Below, piece by piece: positions 1 through 8,732 of a stretch of DNA of 64,000 nucleotides (positions are counted from its first letter, which is position 1; the number at the start of each line of letters is the position of its first letter). The notes below the pieces were generated by a model. That model ran no database searches. It had not been told where the DNA came from and saw nothing but the letters and a program-made list of their open reading frames with translations. Source of the DNA: Agrobacterium tumefaciens (GTDB lineage Bacteria; Pseudomonadota; Alphaproteobacteria; Rhizobiales; Rhizobiaceae); the NCBI GenBank assembly GCA_025559845.1, contig CP048470.1:1659001-1723000 (forward strand), written 5' to 3'. Position numbers and translations under genes: made by a program.

Positions 1-537
1 TATGCCGGCTACTTCTCGCTTGAAGGCGTCACAACCGGCAAGAAGAACTATGCCAACTACAACATGCTTGTCGGCCGTTTCGAAGGTGCCGACGGCATGA
101 AGACCGGCTTCATCTGTGCCTCCGGCTTCAATCAGGTTTCTTCGGCGACCCGCAATGGCCGTTCGGTGATTACCGTGGTGCTGGGTGCCGATAGTCTCGG
201 TGGACGTACAGATCAATCCGCAGATCTGTTGCAGTTGGGATTGACCTCGCCATCCGGTCAGGGCGTTTCGCTGGCGTCGCTTTCTCCCTACGGCGATACC
301 GATATCGTGAATGATGTGAGCGCCGAAATCTGCAATCCCAAGGCCGCCAAGATCCGCAGTGAAAGCCGCGATGAGGCGGGACGCATGAAGATCCATTCTC
401 CGTATGTCAGGGAAATGACGCGTCCGCCGGAATATTCCTTCGCAGGCCTTATTCCTGGCAGCGAAACCGTTGCAGTCAACGCAACAAAGGGCGAGGTGGC
501 CAATGTTCCAATCCCGATCCCGCGTCCGACATTCTGA
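1..537 (+). CDS. D-alanyl-D-alanine carboxypeptidase, C-terminal part (partial at left edge)
   Basis: This is the 3' end of a gene whose start lies outside the window; 178 codons are visible, reading in frame from base 1. The stretch DGMKTGFICASG contains the KTG triad that is the third active-site motif of SxxK penicillin-binding peptidases. It follows a segment typical of DacA/DacF-type low-molecular-weight D,D-carboxypeptidases, which trim the terminal D-Ala from peptidoglycan stem peptides in the periplasm. The SxxK and SxN motifs are off the edge. The proline-rich tail (VPIPIPRP) is not a recognised domain. Confidence 0.85.
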   Translation, partial: YAGYFSLEGVTTGKKNYANYNMLVGRFEGADGMKTGFICASGFNQVSSATRNGRSVITVVLGADSLGGRTDQSADLLQLGLTSPSGQGVSLASLSPYGDTDIVNDVSAEICNPKAAKIRSESRDEAGRMKIHSPYVREMTRPPEYSFAGLIPGSETVAVNATKGEVANVPIPIPRPTF

Positions 538-605
538 TTTTCTGCCGCTGTCGGTGAGCGTCAGGGCGTGACACGATCTGAGGATTTCCCGTTCGCATCG
601 CGGCC

Positions 606-623
606 GTGTTATGATATTACGAT
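606..623. promoter_or_regulatory. Zur-like palindrome upstream of the CobW-family gene
   Basis: The core GTTAT-GAT-ATTAC (608-620) matches the GTTAT-N3-ATAAC core of proteobacterial Zur boxes at 9 of 10 arm positions. It lies about 105 bp before the chosen CobW start. COG0523 zinc-chaperone genes are known Zur targets in many proteobacteria. The flanks fit less well, so this is a candidate operator. Confidence 0.4.
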
Positions 624-728
624 GTCGCTCGTTGCTTCCTGCGACGGGCGATATTTTGTTTCTCACGCGGTTCCAGCCATACGATGAGTTCTCGTTATTG
701 GAACAGCCCCAAAATTGACAGGCACGAC

Positions 729-1871
729 ATGTCTCGCGATCGCATCCCGGTTTCCATCATCACTGGATTTCTCGGTGCTGGAAAATCGACGCTGCTCAAC
801 CGTCTGCTGAAAGATCCCGCAATGAGCGATGCGGCGATCATCATCAATGAGTTCGGCGACGTCAGCATCGACCACATGCTGGTAGAAAGCTCTGGCGATG
901 GCATCATTGAGCTTGCCGAAGGTTGTCTTTGCTGCACAGTGCGTGGTGAGTTGGTGGACACGCTGGCGGAATTGATGGACGGCATGCAGACCGGCAGGTT
1001 GAAACGCGTCAACCGCGTGGTGATCGAAACCACCGGACTTGCCGATCCTGCGCCTGTCATGCAGTCTGTCATGGGCAATCCGGTCATTGCCCACGGCTTC
1101 TCGTTGAACGGCGTTGTTACCGTCGTGGACGCCGTCAACGGCTTGTCGACGCTCGACAATCATGTCGAAGCGGTAAAGCAGGTCGCGGTTGCCGATCGGC
1201 TTGTGCTGACGAAGCGGACGCTTGCCGATGATGCAAGCCTTTCCAGGCTGATGACACGCCTTCAATCTCTTAACCCGCGTGCTGTGATCGAGGACGGCGA
1301 CCGAAACGAATGGAGCGCTGCGGAGCTGCTCGACAACGGTCTCTACAACACTGAAGGCAAAACAGCCGACGTTAGCCGCTGGCTGGGTGAGGAAGATGCC
1401 CACGCACATCATCATGACCATCATCACGGGCATGGCGATCACGACCATCACCATCACCATCACCATCACCATCACCATGACGTCAATCGTCACGATGATC
1501 GGATCCGTTCTTTCTCGATCGTGCACGACGCCCCCATCGACCCGATGGCGATCGACATGTTTGTCGATCTTCTGCGATCGGCGCATGGCGAAAAGCTGTT
1601 GCGTATGAAGGCGATCGTTAAGGTCTCTGACAATCCGCAGCGGCCTCTGGTGCTGCACGGCGTGCAGAACATTTTCCATGCGCCGGAACGCCTTGCCGCA
1701 TGGCCTGATCCGAAAGATCAGCGCACGCGCATGGTTCTGATTACCAGAGATTTGCCAGAGGCATTTGTGCAGGATCTCTTCGCCGCTTTTACAGGGGCGC
1801 CACGCATTGATCGCCCAGACCGACAGGCGATAACCGACAATCCTCTGGCGATTTCCGGTCTACGGTTTTAA
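729..1871 (+). CDS. CobW/COG0523-family GTP-binding metallochaperone
   Basis: The protein is a 380-residue G3E-family P-loop GTPase. It shows Walker A (GFLGAGKST, near residue 11), the family's metal-binding motif GCLCCTVRG (CxCC), an ETTGLADPAP switch region, and a C-terminal CobW domain. A strongly His-rich insert lies near residues 220-255. COG0523 proteins hand zinc or another metal to client enzymes, or work in cobalamin synthesis. The His-rich insert and the Zur-like palindrome upstream point to a zinc role, which is inference. An in-frame ATG at 684 would add 15 residues with no family similarity and no ribosome site, so 729 is preferred. The gene converges on the tusA-like gene. Confidence 0.85.
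   Translation: MSRDRIPVSIITGFLGAGKSTLLNRLLKDPAMSDAAIIINEFGDVSIDHMLVESSGDGIIELAEGCLCCTVRGELVDTLAELMDGMQTGRLKRVNRVVIETTGLADPAPVMQSVMGNPVIAHGFSLNGVVTVVDAVNGLSTLDNHVEAVKQVAVADRLVLTKRTLADDASLSRLMTRLQSLNPRAVIEDGDRNEWSAAELLDNGLYNTEGKTADVSRWLGEEDAHAHHHDHHHGHGDHDHHHHHHHHHHHDVNRHDDRIRSFSIVHDAPIDPMAIDMFVDLLRSAHGEKLLRMKAIVKVSDNPQRPLVLHGVQNIFHAPERLAAWPDPKDQRTRMVLITRDLPEAFVQDLFAAFTGAPRIDRPDRQAITDNPLAISGLRF
1446..1478 (+). repeat. CATCAC hexanucleotide repeat coding for poly-His
   Basis: Five and a half tandem CATCAC units encode eleven consecutive histidines inside the CobW-like protein. A perfect in-frame hexamer array can change length by slippage in steps of two histidines without breaking the frame. 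Confidence 0.9.
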
Positions 1872-1879
1872 CCGGCAGC

Positions 1880-1897
1880 AAGGCTACCGTCAGCCTT
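1880..1897. terminator. Weak hairpin between convergent genes
   Basis: AAGGCT and AGCCTT arms are separated by 6 nt between the CobW-like gene and the convergent tusA-like gene, overlapping the latter's stop codon. The stem is short and there is no clear T-run, so terminator function is only possible. Confidence 0.3.
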
Positions 1898-2123
1898 TAA
1901 CGATCCTGAACCGATGCCCCGTGTCAGTCGCGACAGTTTCCAGCAATGTGTGACCATCTTCGTTACACATATGCGGAATATCGATGACTGCCAGAGGGTC
2001 GGTCGTCTCGACAGTGAGCGTATCTCCAGCTTGGAGGGCTGTGAGTTTTTTGCGGCTCCTCAAAACCGGAAGGGGGCATTTAAGCCCCCTCAAGTCGAAT
2101 AGGATCTCGGTCGTCCGGGTCAT
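1890..2123 (-). CDS. TusA-family sulfurtransferase-like protein
   Basis: A 77-residue protein with the TusA/SirA fold signature. The motif LKCPLPVLR contains the CPxP element whose Cys carries persulfide sulfur in TusA. Family members relay sulfur for tRNA thiolation, molybdenum cofactor or sulfur oxidation; which applies here is not visible. Its ATG overlaps the stop of the upstream L,D-transpeptidase gene (ATGA), so the two are probably translationally coupled. There is no partner tusBCDE nearby. Confidence 0.85.
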   Translation of the reverse strand: MTRTTEILFDLRGLKCPLPVLRSRKKLTALQAGDTLTVETTDPLAVIDIPHMCNEDGHTLLETVATDTGHRFRIVKG

Positions 2124-3415
2124 TCCTTGGCCCAGAACTTCCAGAATGGCTTCTTTTCCGGCGCTTCAGGCTGAGGTGCCGCGGAATAGGCCAAGGGGTT
2201 CATGGCGGGAACGGGAACGCTCTGTGCTGCTCCGCCTGGAGCGCCAGACGATGGTGCTGCTGCAGACGCGACCATCGTCGGTGCAGCCGGTGCCGGGTTA
2301 GATTGCGGCGCTGCTGGTTGTGCTGCCGTCGGGCGGGGCCCACGCAATGAAGAGGCGGTCGCCGTCGTCGCTGGCGACGTCGTGGTCACTTGCTGCGCTT
2401 TCTTTTCCATAAGCGCTGCGTATTCGGTTTCCTTCATCAGCTTGCCAGCCTTGAGGGCAGAACCGGTCGGGGCGTAAGCCGGCTCGCGACCTTTGCGCTT
2501 TTCAGCGACGAGTGCTTTGCGTTCGGCTTCGCTCGGGTCGTACCAGGCCATGCCATCGAACTTCTTCATCGCCTTGTCATAGGCGAGGTCGTAGGTCTTT
2601 TCGTAGCTCGACAGTGCACTGGCCAATGCCGGTGGGGTGCTCATTGCAGGGCACTGCGCGGAGGCGTTTACAGCGCCGCCTTCCACCTGCTGGTTGAAGA
2701 CATATTTCTTTTCGCAAACATTCACCTCAGGTGGACGTTTGGTGACTTCGAAATTATCGTAGCCGACCTTCAGCATTTTCCAGAACTCTATGTGCTCGCT
2801 CTGGCGATGGCGAGCCATGTTTTCCGCCGTCATACGGAAGGGGAAGGCCTGCAACTGTACGGTTTTCTGGCCGCCCTTGAAGGCGTCTCTGGCAAAACCG
2901 TAGATTTCAAGAATCTGCGCGTCCGTCATCGAATAGCAGCCGGAAGACGAGCAGGCGCCGTGAATCATCAGGTTCGTACCGTTGCGGCCATTCGCCTGAT
3001 CGTAGCGGTTCGGGAACCCGGTATTGATGGCGAGGTAATATTTCGAGTTAGGATTGAGATGCGCAGGCGTAAGGTTGTAGAAACCCTCGGGCGCCTGGCG
3101 GTCGCCTTCCTTGACCTTGGGGCCAAGTTTTCCGGACCAGGCACAGATCTGATATTCGGCAATCTTGTCGAAACGATTGTCTCGCTTGGCCTTCCAGATT
3201 TCCAGAACGCCTTCTTCCTTGAAGATACGGATCGCAATCGGCGACGTCCGCTCCATGTTCTTCTTGTCCATCTCAGCCAGAATGGATGGCGCGAGTGGAT
3301 AGTCGACCTTGTTCTTGACGTGAGATACGTCGCGCTCGACGGTTTCCAACGTGTCGTTGCAGCCGGTAAGAACGAGCGCCGTGCAGGCAAGCAGTGCAAA
3401 ATGTGTCAAACGCAT
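2120..3415 (-). CDS. L,D-transpeptidase (YafK/YkuD family) lipoprotein
   Basis: The 431-residue product starts with a lipoprotein signal ending in the lipobox LTGC, which is why 3415 is chosen over an upstream ATG at 3469. The YkuD catalytic motif is visible as HGACSSSGCYSMTD (His, then SxGC with the catalytic Cys). Such enzymes form or edit 3-3 or lipoprotein crosslinks in peptidoglycan; YafK-like members act as amidases that release bound Braun-type proteins. The C-terminal about 110 residues are rich in Ala, Pro and Thr and look disordered, ending in a hydrophobic WKFWAKE tail. It is co-transcribed with the tusA-like gene. Confidence 0.85.
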   Translation of the reverse strand: MRLTHFALLACTALVLTGCNDTLETVERDVSHVKNKVDYPLAPSILAEMDKKNMERTSPIAIRIFKEEGVLEIWKAKRDNRFDKIAEYQICAWSGKLGPKVKEGDRQAPEGFYNLTPAHLNPNSKYYLAINTGFPNRYDQANGRNGTNLMIHGACSSSGCYSMTDAQILEIYGFARDAFKGGQKTVQLQAFPFRMTAENMARHRQSEHIEFWKMLKVGYDNFEVTKRPPEVNVCEKKYVFNQQVEGGAVNASAQCPAMSTPPALASALSSYEKTYDLAYDKAMKKFDGMAWYDPSEAERKALVAEKRKGREPAYAPTGSALKAGKLMKETEYAALMEKKAQQVTTTSPATTATASSLRGPRPTAAQPAAPQSNPAPAAPTMVASAAAPSSGAPGGAAQSVPVPAMNPLAYSAAPQPEAPEKKPFWKFWAKE

Positions 3416-3488
3416 GAGTCGATCCGAAAGACGATGTCGCGGCGCAGTTCTACACCTGCGCGTCTGCAATTTAAATACGATATTAACC

Positions 3489-3504
3489 GTTTACATCTTC
3501 TTAA
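3489..3504 (-). promoter_or_regulatory. CtrA-like box upstream of the L,D-transpeptidase gene
   Basis: On the minus strand the sequence reads TTAA-N7-TAAAC, one mismatch from the CtrA consensus TTAA-N7-TTAAC. It lies about 75-90 bp upstream of the gene. CtrA controls cell-cycle and envelope genes in this order. It was found by eye and is a candidate only. Confidence 0.35.
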
Positions 3505-3617
3505 CTGAATCGGAATCCGCCCCTGGCTACCGACCCATCACTTTGATGTGACGCGACTGTGGCCGAGTTGGGGCGGACTGTCTGGAAAATAAGGCGCAGA
3601 GATCTGGTGGGTGCGAC

Positions 3618-4571
3618 TTAGAGGCTTCTGCCGATATCCAGGAATTTCTGGCGGCGTTCGGCGCGCAACTGCGTACCGGACTGCTGCGAGAGGTCTTCCA
3701 GCGCCTTGCCGATAACGTCACCGGTCGCCTTGATAACCTTTGATGGATCGCGATGGGCGCCGCCCATCGGCTCTGGAATGATGCCGTCGATAACGCCAAG
3801 AGACTTCAGATCGTCGGATGTGATCTTCATGTTGGTCGCGGCTTCCTTGGCACGGGTCGAATCGCGCCAGAGAATGGAGGCGGCACCTTCCGGGGAAATA
3901 ACCGAGTAGATCGCGTGCTCGAGCATATAGACGCGATTGCCGGTCGCAATTGCGATTGCGCCACCCGAACCACCTTCACCGATGACGACAGAGACGATCG
4001 GAACCTTGACGTTCAGGCACATTTCTGTCGAGCGGGCGATGGCTTCCGCCTGGCCGCGCTCTTCTGCGCCAACGCCTGGGTATGCGCCAGCGGTGTCGAT
4101 CAGGGTGACAACCGGTAGCGAGAAGCGGTCAGCCAGTTCCAGCACGCGGATAGCCTTGCGATATCCTTCCGGGCGCGGGCTGCCGAAGTTGTGCTTGAGA
4201 CGCGACTTGGTGTCGTTACCCTTTTCCTGGCCGATAATGGCAACCGGTTGGCCGTTAAAGCGGGCAAGGCCAGCCTGGATGGCGGCGTCTTCAGAAAATT
4301 TACGGTCGCCGGCGAGCGGCGTGAAATCGGTGAACAGCGCATTGGCATAGTCGATGAAGTGCGGACGCTGCGGATGGCGCGCGACCTGCGTTTTCTGCCA
4401 GGCATTCAGTTTCGAATAGATGTCCTGCATCGCGTCGTTGACGCGCGTTTCAAGACGTCCGATCTCCTCCGAGGTGTCTATGCTCTCGTCTTCGGCGGCA
4501 AGCTTCTTCAGCTCGATGATCTTGCCCTCAAGGTCGGAGATAGGTTTTTCGAAGTCGAGGTAGTTGTGCAT
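3618..4571 (-). CDS. accA: Acetyl-CoA carboxylase carboxyltransferase subunit alpha
   Basis: A 317-residue protein of the size and sequence of bacterial AccA. With AccD it forms the carboxyltransferase half of acetyl-CoA carboxylase, moving CO2 from carboxybiotin to acetyl-CoA to give malonyl-CoA for fatty acid synthesis. The N-terminal helical region ([14 protein letters not shown]) and the oxyanion-hole region [15 protein letters not shown] are both clear. It lies 62 bp downstream of xerD on the same strand, in an order common in rhizobia. There is no accD or accBC in the window. Confidence 0.97.
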   Translation of the reverse strand: MHNYLDFEKPISDLEGKIIELKKLAAEDESIDTSEEIGRLETRVNDAMQDIYSKLNAWQKTQVARHPQRPHFIDYANALFTDFTPLAGDRKFSEDAAIQAGLARFNGQPVAIIGQEKGNDTKSRLKHNFGSPRPEGYRKAIRVLELADRFSLPVVTLIDTAGAYPGVGAEERGQAEAIARSTEMCLNVKVPIVSVVIGEGGSGGAIAIATGNRVYMLEHAIYSVISPEGAASILWRDSTRAKEAATNMKITSDDLKSLGVIDGIIPEPMGGAHRDPSKVIKATGDVIGKALEDLSQQSGTQLRAERRQKFLDIGRSL

Positions 4572-4633
4572 GAGATCCGTTTCCGATCGTTTTGCGCAAG
4601 GTTTGACCGGGTTATCCGGCGGTTCCGGTCGCT

Positions 4634-5608
4634 CTAATCAAGGTTTTTAGCCTGTTTGGCAAGAGGGTGATGCGTTTGTACCAGCTCTTGCAGGCGTTCT
4701 TCCAGCACATGTGTATAGATTTGTGTCGTTGAAATGTCTGAATGGCCGAGCAGTTCCTGCACGGCACGAAGGTCTGCGCCATTTTGCAGCAGATGACTGG
4801 CAAAGGCATGACGCATGACGTGCGGTGAGATTGCGGAAGGGCTCAGGCCGGCACGGATTGCGATATCTTTCAGGTCTCGGGCAAAAACCTGCCGCGTCAG
4901 GTGACCTTCCTTCCCGTTCGAGGGAAAAAGCCATGGACTGTCTTCGGCGGCCTTGGCTTTTTCGGGAGAAAGCGCCTTGCGCGCGTCGTCATATGCGGTC
5001 ATTGCCGTGATGGCCGTGCGCGACAATAACACCATACGGTCCTTGTTGCCTTTGCCACGGATCATCAGGAAACGGCCTTCGTGGCGCAACACCTTGGAAG
5101 GTAGCGAAACAAGTTCGCTGACACGCATGCCGGTGGCGTAAAGCAATTCCAGCAACAAATGCATTCTGATCCGGCCAAGCTGACCGGGGCCTTGGCTTTG
5201 CGCTTCGTCCGCTGCCAACGCCAACAATCGCGTCACATCCGCTACGCTCATTGTCTTGGGCAGGGCGCGGCCCTTCTTGGGCGCGTCGAGAATGCCGGTT
5301 GGATCGTCCCCGCGTAATCCTTCAGCATAGAGAAAGCGGTAGAATTGGCGCATCGATGACAGGCGCCGTGCCTGCGAGGTCGATGCAAAACCCTGCGCGG
5401 AAAGATGTGCCAGATAGGCGGAAAGATCGTTGCTCTCCGCCTCTGTCAGAGATTGGCCCTGTCCGGCCAGAAATTCGCGAAGATCGGAGAGGTCGTGCTC
5501 GTACGAGGAGAGCGTGTTTGTGGCTGCGCCCCGCTCGGCGCTCATCATTTCCAGAAAACTCTCAAGCCGGGCGCCATCCCGGCCGCTCATCCCACGCACA
5601 TTGGTCAT
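4634..5608 (-). CDS. xerD: Site-specific tyrosine recombinase XerD
   Basis: A 324-residue tyrosine recombinase that, with XerC, resolves chromosome dimers at dif. The SAM-like N-terminal core-binding domain spans about residues 10-95. The catalytic set is visible: Arg in ATGMRVSEL, Lys in GKGNKDR, the HxxR box HVMRHAF, the His in LLGHSDIS and the nucleophile Tyr in QIYTHV. The intact active site and chromosomal context (small membrane gene-xerD-accA) argue for the housekeeping enzyme and not a mobile-element integrase. The start overlaps the preceding small gene by 4 nt. Confidence 0.93.
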   Translation of the reverse strand: MTNVRGMSGRDGARLESFLEMMSAERGAATNTLSSYEHDLSDLREFLAGQGQSLTEAESNDLSAYLAHLSAQGFASTSQARRLSSMRQFYRFLYAEGLRGDDPTGILDAPKKGRALPKTMSVADVTRLLALAADEAQSQGPGQLGRIRMHLLLELLYATGMRVSELVSLPSKVLRHEGRFLMIRGKGNKDRMVLLSRTAITAMTAYDDARKALSPEKAKAAEDSPWLFPSNGKEGHLTRQVFARDLKDIAIRAGLSPSAISPHVMRHAFASHLLQNGADLRAVQELLGHSDISTTQIYTHVLEERLQELVQTHHPLAKQAKNLD

Positions 5609-5778
5609 GGTGCGCGCCTTGCGGGTTCAGTCGTGGATGGGTTTAGCCGCTCTGAAGGAATGCGCACGGTGACCTCACGTTCGCGCGGCTGTACGAACAT
5701 TACGAGGAGCACCATGCTGCCATAGATCAGCCCTGCAATGGTCGCCAGTACGATCGTGAAGCGGAAGAGGGTCGGCAT
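5605..5778 (-). CDS. Small single-pass membrane protein of unknown function
   Basis: A 57-residue protein beginning MPTLFRF, with one strong membrane segment (about residues 6-30) followed by a basic and polar tail. The upstream in-frame ATG at 5811 would add residues of no membrane or signal character, so 5778 is preferred. The stop overlaps the xerD start (ATGA), suggesting coupled translation. I do not recognise a family; its position ahead of xerD is the only functional hint. Confidence 0.6.
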   Translation of the reverse strand: MPTLFRFTIVLATIAGLIYGSMVLLVMFVQPREREVTVRIPSERLNPSTTEPARRAP

Positions 5779-5912
5779 AGTGGCTCCATTCGGCGGTATT
5801 GTGCACGGCATGGCCGTGGGTATCCAAGTGATTCAACGCAATTCAGTCAGCAATTTGGCTTGACGCTTCGTAAACATTTGCAGATATCCATGCCAAACGG
5901 GCTTTCAAATTT

Positions 5913-6503
5913 ATGAATGAAACGAATTTAACAGTCCCATCCACACTTGGGGAACAGGCGCGGGCGAAGCTCGGACGGCGCAATATTGTCTTTGTCGGGC
6001 TTATGGGAGCGGGAAAATCCGCCATCGGCCGTTTGGTGGCACAGCAACTCAAGCTTTCTTTCATCGATACGGATGTCGAAATCGAACGCGTGTCGCGGAT
6101 GACGATTTCGGAGCTTTTTGCTACCTACGGAGAAGATGAGTTCCGGGCGCTCGAGACCCGCGTCATCAAACGGTTGATGCGCGGCGGGCCAAAGGTCATT
6201 TCGACAGGCGGCGGCGCTTTTATCAACGAGAATACCCGCCGTCATATCAAGCGGGGCAGTGTTTCGTTGTGGCTGAAGGCGGATATCGAAGTTTTGTGGG
6301 AGCGCGTGAACAAGCGTGACCATCGACCGCTTCTCAAAACCGAAAACCCGAAAGCGACACTCTCGGCTTTGATGGAGAAGCGCTATCCGATTTATGCGGA
6401 AGCCGACATGACCATCGAATCGCGGGACGTGCGCAAGGAAATCATTGTGAATGAAGTGCTGGCCGCGATTGCCGGCATTGAACAGAAAGATGAGATGCCA
6501 TGA
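5913..6503 (+). CDS. aroK: Shikimate kinase
   Basis: The 196-residue enzyme phosphorylates shikimate to shikimate 3-phosphate in the chorismate pathway. Walker A is VGLMGAGKSAIGR (near residue 30), the substrate-binding DTDVEIE follows, and ISTGGGAF is the shikimate-binding GGG loop. About 25 N-terminal residues precede the usual family start, as is frequent in rhizobia. The gene overlaps aroB by 4 nt. A weak promoter (TTGACG at 5860-5865, 17-nt spacer, GATATC at 5883-5888) lies just upstream. Confidence 0.95.
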   Translation: MNETNLTVPSTLGEQARAKLGRRNIVFVGLMGAGKSAIGRLVAQQLKLSFIDTDVEIERVSRMTISELFATYGEDEFRALETRVIKRLMRGGPKVISTGGGAFINENTRRHIKRGSVSLWLKADIEVLWERVNKRDHRPLLKTENPKATLSALMEKRYPIYAEADMTIESRDVRKEIIVNEVLAAIAGIEQKDEMP

Positions 6504-7633
6504 CGCCCGCCGAAAACCAGAGTGAAGAACGTCTCGTCCATGTGCCGCTCGGTGAACGCGCCTACGACATTCTGATCGGGCCGGGGCTGATCGGCAGGGC
6601 AGGCGGGGAGATTTCTGCCCGTTTGAAGGGAAAGCGCGCCGCAATCATCACCGATGAGCATGTGGCACCGCTTTATCTCGAAAATCTGATGGATGGGCTT
6701 CAGACGGATGGTATCGAGGCCGTCTCTCTGACGTTGCCCGCCGGCGAGAAGACGAAGAGCTTCGAGCATCTCATGACGGTTTGCGACGCTGTTCTGGCAG
6801 CGCGTGTTGAACGCAACGATGCGGTGATCGCACTCGGCGGCGGCGTCATCGGTGATCTCGCCGGATTTGCTGCTGGCATCGTGCGCCGCGGTGTGCGGTT
6901 TGTTCAGATCCCGACCTCGCTTCTGGCGCAGGTCGATTCGTCGGTCGGCGGGAAGACGGGCATCAACACGCGGCATGGCAAGAACCTTGTTGGTGTCTTC
7001 CATCAGCCTGATCTGGTTCTGGCAGATACGGCCGTTCTCGATACGCTGAGCCCGCGCGAATTTCGCGCCGGTTATGCTGAGGTCGTGAAGTACGGCCTGA
7101 TCGACAAGCCTGAATTTTTCTTCTGGCTGGAAAAAAACTGGGACGAGATCAAAAGCGGCGGTCCAGCCCGGATTCAGGCGATTGCGACGAGCTGCCAGGC
7201 AAAGGCCGATGTCGTTGTTGCCGACGAGAAGGAAAACGGTGTTCGTGCGCTGCTCAATCTCGGTCATACTTTCGGCCATGCGCTGGAGGCCGCGACAGAT
7301 TACGACAGCAAGCGACTTGTGCATGGTGAAGGTGTTGCGATCGGCATGGTGCTGGCCCACCAGTTCTCGTCACGCCTCAACCTTGCAAGCCCGGATGATG
7401 CGGCGCGCGTGGAAGCGCATCTGAAGGCTGTCGGCCTGCCGACGACGATGAAGGATATTCCAGGCAAATTGCCGCCTGTTGAAACATTGATGGCGGCGAT
7501 CGCTCAGGACAAGAAGGTAAAGGGTGGCAAGCTCACCTTCATCCTGACCCACGGCATCGGCCAATCTTTCGTGGCCGATGATGTTGCGGCGTCCGAGGTA
7601 CAGTCTTTCCTGTCGGAAAAGCATCCCGGCTGA
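6500..7633 (+). CDS. aroB: 3-dehydroquinate synthase
   Basis: The 377-residue NAD- and metal-dependent enzyme converts DAHP to 3-dehydroquinate, the second step of the shikimate pathway. The NAD-binding stretch IALGGGVIGDLAGFAA, the substrate-binding region QVDSSVGGKTGIN and the metal-ligand stretch NLGHTFGHALE are all present. It is translationally coupled to aroK (ATGA overlap), forming a two-gene aromatic biosynthesis operon. It converges on bolA with only 2 nt between the stop codons. Confidence 0.97.
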   Translation: MTPAENQSEERLVHVPLGERAYDILIGPGLIGRAGGEISARLKGKRAAIITDEHVAPLYLENLMDGLQTDGIEAVSLTLPAGEKTKSFEHLMTVCDAVLAARVERNDAVIALGGGVIGDLAGFAAGIVRRGVRFVQIPTSLLAQVDSSVGGKTGINTRHGKNLVGVFHQPDLVLADTAVLDTLSPREFRAGYAEVVKYGLIDKPEFFFWLEKNWDEIKSGGPARIQAIATSCQAKADVVVADEKENGVRALLNLGHTFGHALEAATDYDSKRLVHGEGVAIGMVLAHQFSSRLNLASPDDAARVEAHLKAVGLPTTMKDIPGKLPPVETLMAAIAQDKKVKGGKLTFILTHGIGQSFVADDVAASEVQSFLSEKHPG

Positions 7634-7635
7634 GC

Positions 7636-7917
7636 TTAGAAACGGGTGGGTTCGCCCGGCGCTGCGGCCTCTATCGCAAGCGCATGCAGGCCGGCATCGA
7701 GCTCCGGCTTCAAAAGTGCGTTGATCGCCCTGTGGCGGTCGACGCGTGACTTGCCGAGAAAGCCTTCCGCCACTATCTGTACACGCATATGCGTCTCGCC
7801 CGTGCCGGTAATATCCGGCTGGTGGCCGGCATGCATATGGCTTTCATCGATCACCCGAAGCCGCTCCGGCGAAAAGCTCTCTTTGAGCTTGGTTTCTATG
7901 CGTTCGCGCAGGGACAT
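7636..7917 (-). CDS. BolA-family protein
   Basis: A 93-residue BolA/IbaG-type protein with a class II KH-like fold. The segment around ESHMHAGH carries the conserved histidines that help bind an Fe-S cluster together with a monothiol glutaredoxin, and RVDRHRAINALLKPEL is the typical C-terminal helix. Family members act in iron-sulfur and iron regulation or as stress morphogenes. It is divergent from the J-domain gene across about 110 bp. Confidence 0.9.
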   Translation of the reverse strand: MSLRERIETKLKESFSPERLRVIDESHMHAGHQPDITGTGETHMRVQIVAEGFLGKSRVDRHRAINALLKPELDAGLHALAIEAAAPGEPTRF

Positions 7918-8030
7918 GCTGGCTGCTCCAATCCTGTTGGCTTTCTAAAAAGGGGCTACCTAGAAGCCAGCAACATTCCAATTTGTCAATTCTTGTTGTG
8001 CGTGCTTTCGCGCACCATAATCAGGACATC

Positions 8031-8666
8031 ATGAAACTGGATTCGAAATATTTTGACCGCATCCGCACGCGTCGGAAAAGGGAAAAGGAGCCTGAGGTTC
8101 AGGCGCCAACCTGCCAGTGGGATGGATGCGACAAGCCGGGCGTTCACCGGGCACCTGTCGGCCGCAATGCCGAGGGGCAATTCTTCCTGTTCTGTTTCGA
8201 GCATGTGAAGGACTATAACAAGGGCTACAACTACTTCTCCGGCCTGTCCGATGGCGAGATTGCCCGATACCAGAAAGAAGCTGTGACCGGTCACCGCCCG
8301 ACATGGACGGTTGGCGTCAACAAGACCGCGCGCGACAGTCCGCTGCATTCTACCCTACGGTCCGGCGCAGCAGGTGCCAACGCCCGTATCCGCGATCCTT
8401 TCGGCTTCACCAATGGTTTTGCGCAAGGGGGAAGGGCGGGTAGCCAACGTATTCAGCAAGCCCGCAAGCTCAAGACGCTGGAAGCCAAAGCCTTCGATAC
8501 GCTCGATCTTTCTGCAGGTGCAACACAGGAAGAGATAAAAAGGCGCTACAAGGAGCTTGTCAAAAAGCACCATCCAGATGCTAATGGTGGCGATCGTGGT
8601 TCGGAAGAACGTTTTCGGGCTGTTGTTCAAGCATATCAATTGTTAAAGCAGTCAGGTTTCTGCTAA
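8031..8666 (+). CDS. J-domain (DnaJ-like) protein
   Basis: A 211-residue protein with a J domain at the C terminus (about residues 145-211), including the essential HPD motif in KKHHPDANGG. Such proteins stimulate the ATPase of an Hsp70. The N-terminal half has Cys- and His-containing segments (CQWDGCDKPGVH, CFEHVKDYNKGYNYF) that are typical of a rhizobial co-chaperone group of unknown client. The ATG at 8031 is preferred to one at 7983 because the added residues show no conservation. It is transcribed toward cobS. Confidence 0.88.
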   Translation: MKLDSKYFDRIRTRRKREKEPEVQAPTCQWDGCDKPGVHRAPVGRNAEGQFFLFCFEHVKDYNKGYNYFSGLSDGEIARYQKEAVTGHRPTWTVGVNKTARDSPLHSTLRSGAAGANARIRDPFGFTNGFAQGGRAGSQRIQQARKLKTLEAKAFDTLDLSAGATQEEIKRRYKELVKKHHPDANGGDRGSEERFRAVVQAYQLLKQSGFC

Positions 8667-8732
8667 GCCTTTTTCGTGTTTACCGCCTGATTATGATGTG
8701 GCCGGGTGGCTGCCGCCCGCCTTGGAGACGTG

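Noticed and set aside
663..1679. 338-codon minus-strand frame rich in Met-Val repeats
   Set aside because: It is the complement of the His-codon array in the CobW-like gene; it has no ribosome site or family similarity.
8667..8732. Cobalamin riboswitch ahead of cobS
   Set aside because: The gap is only 66 bp and no B12-box-like element is visible.
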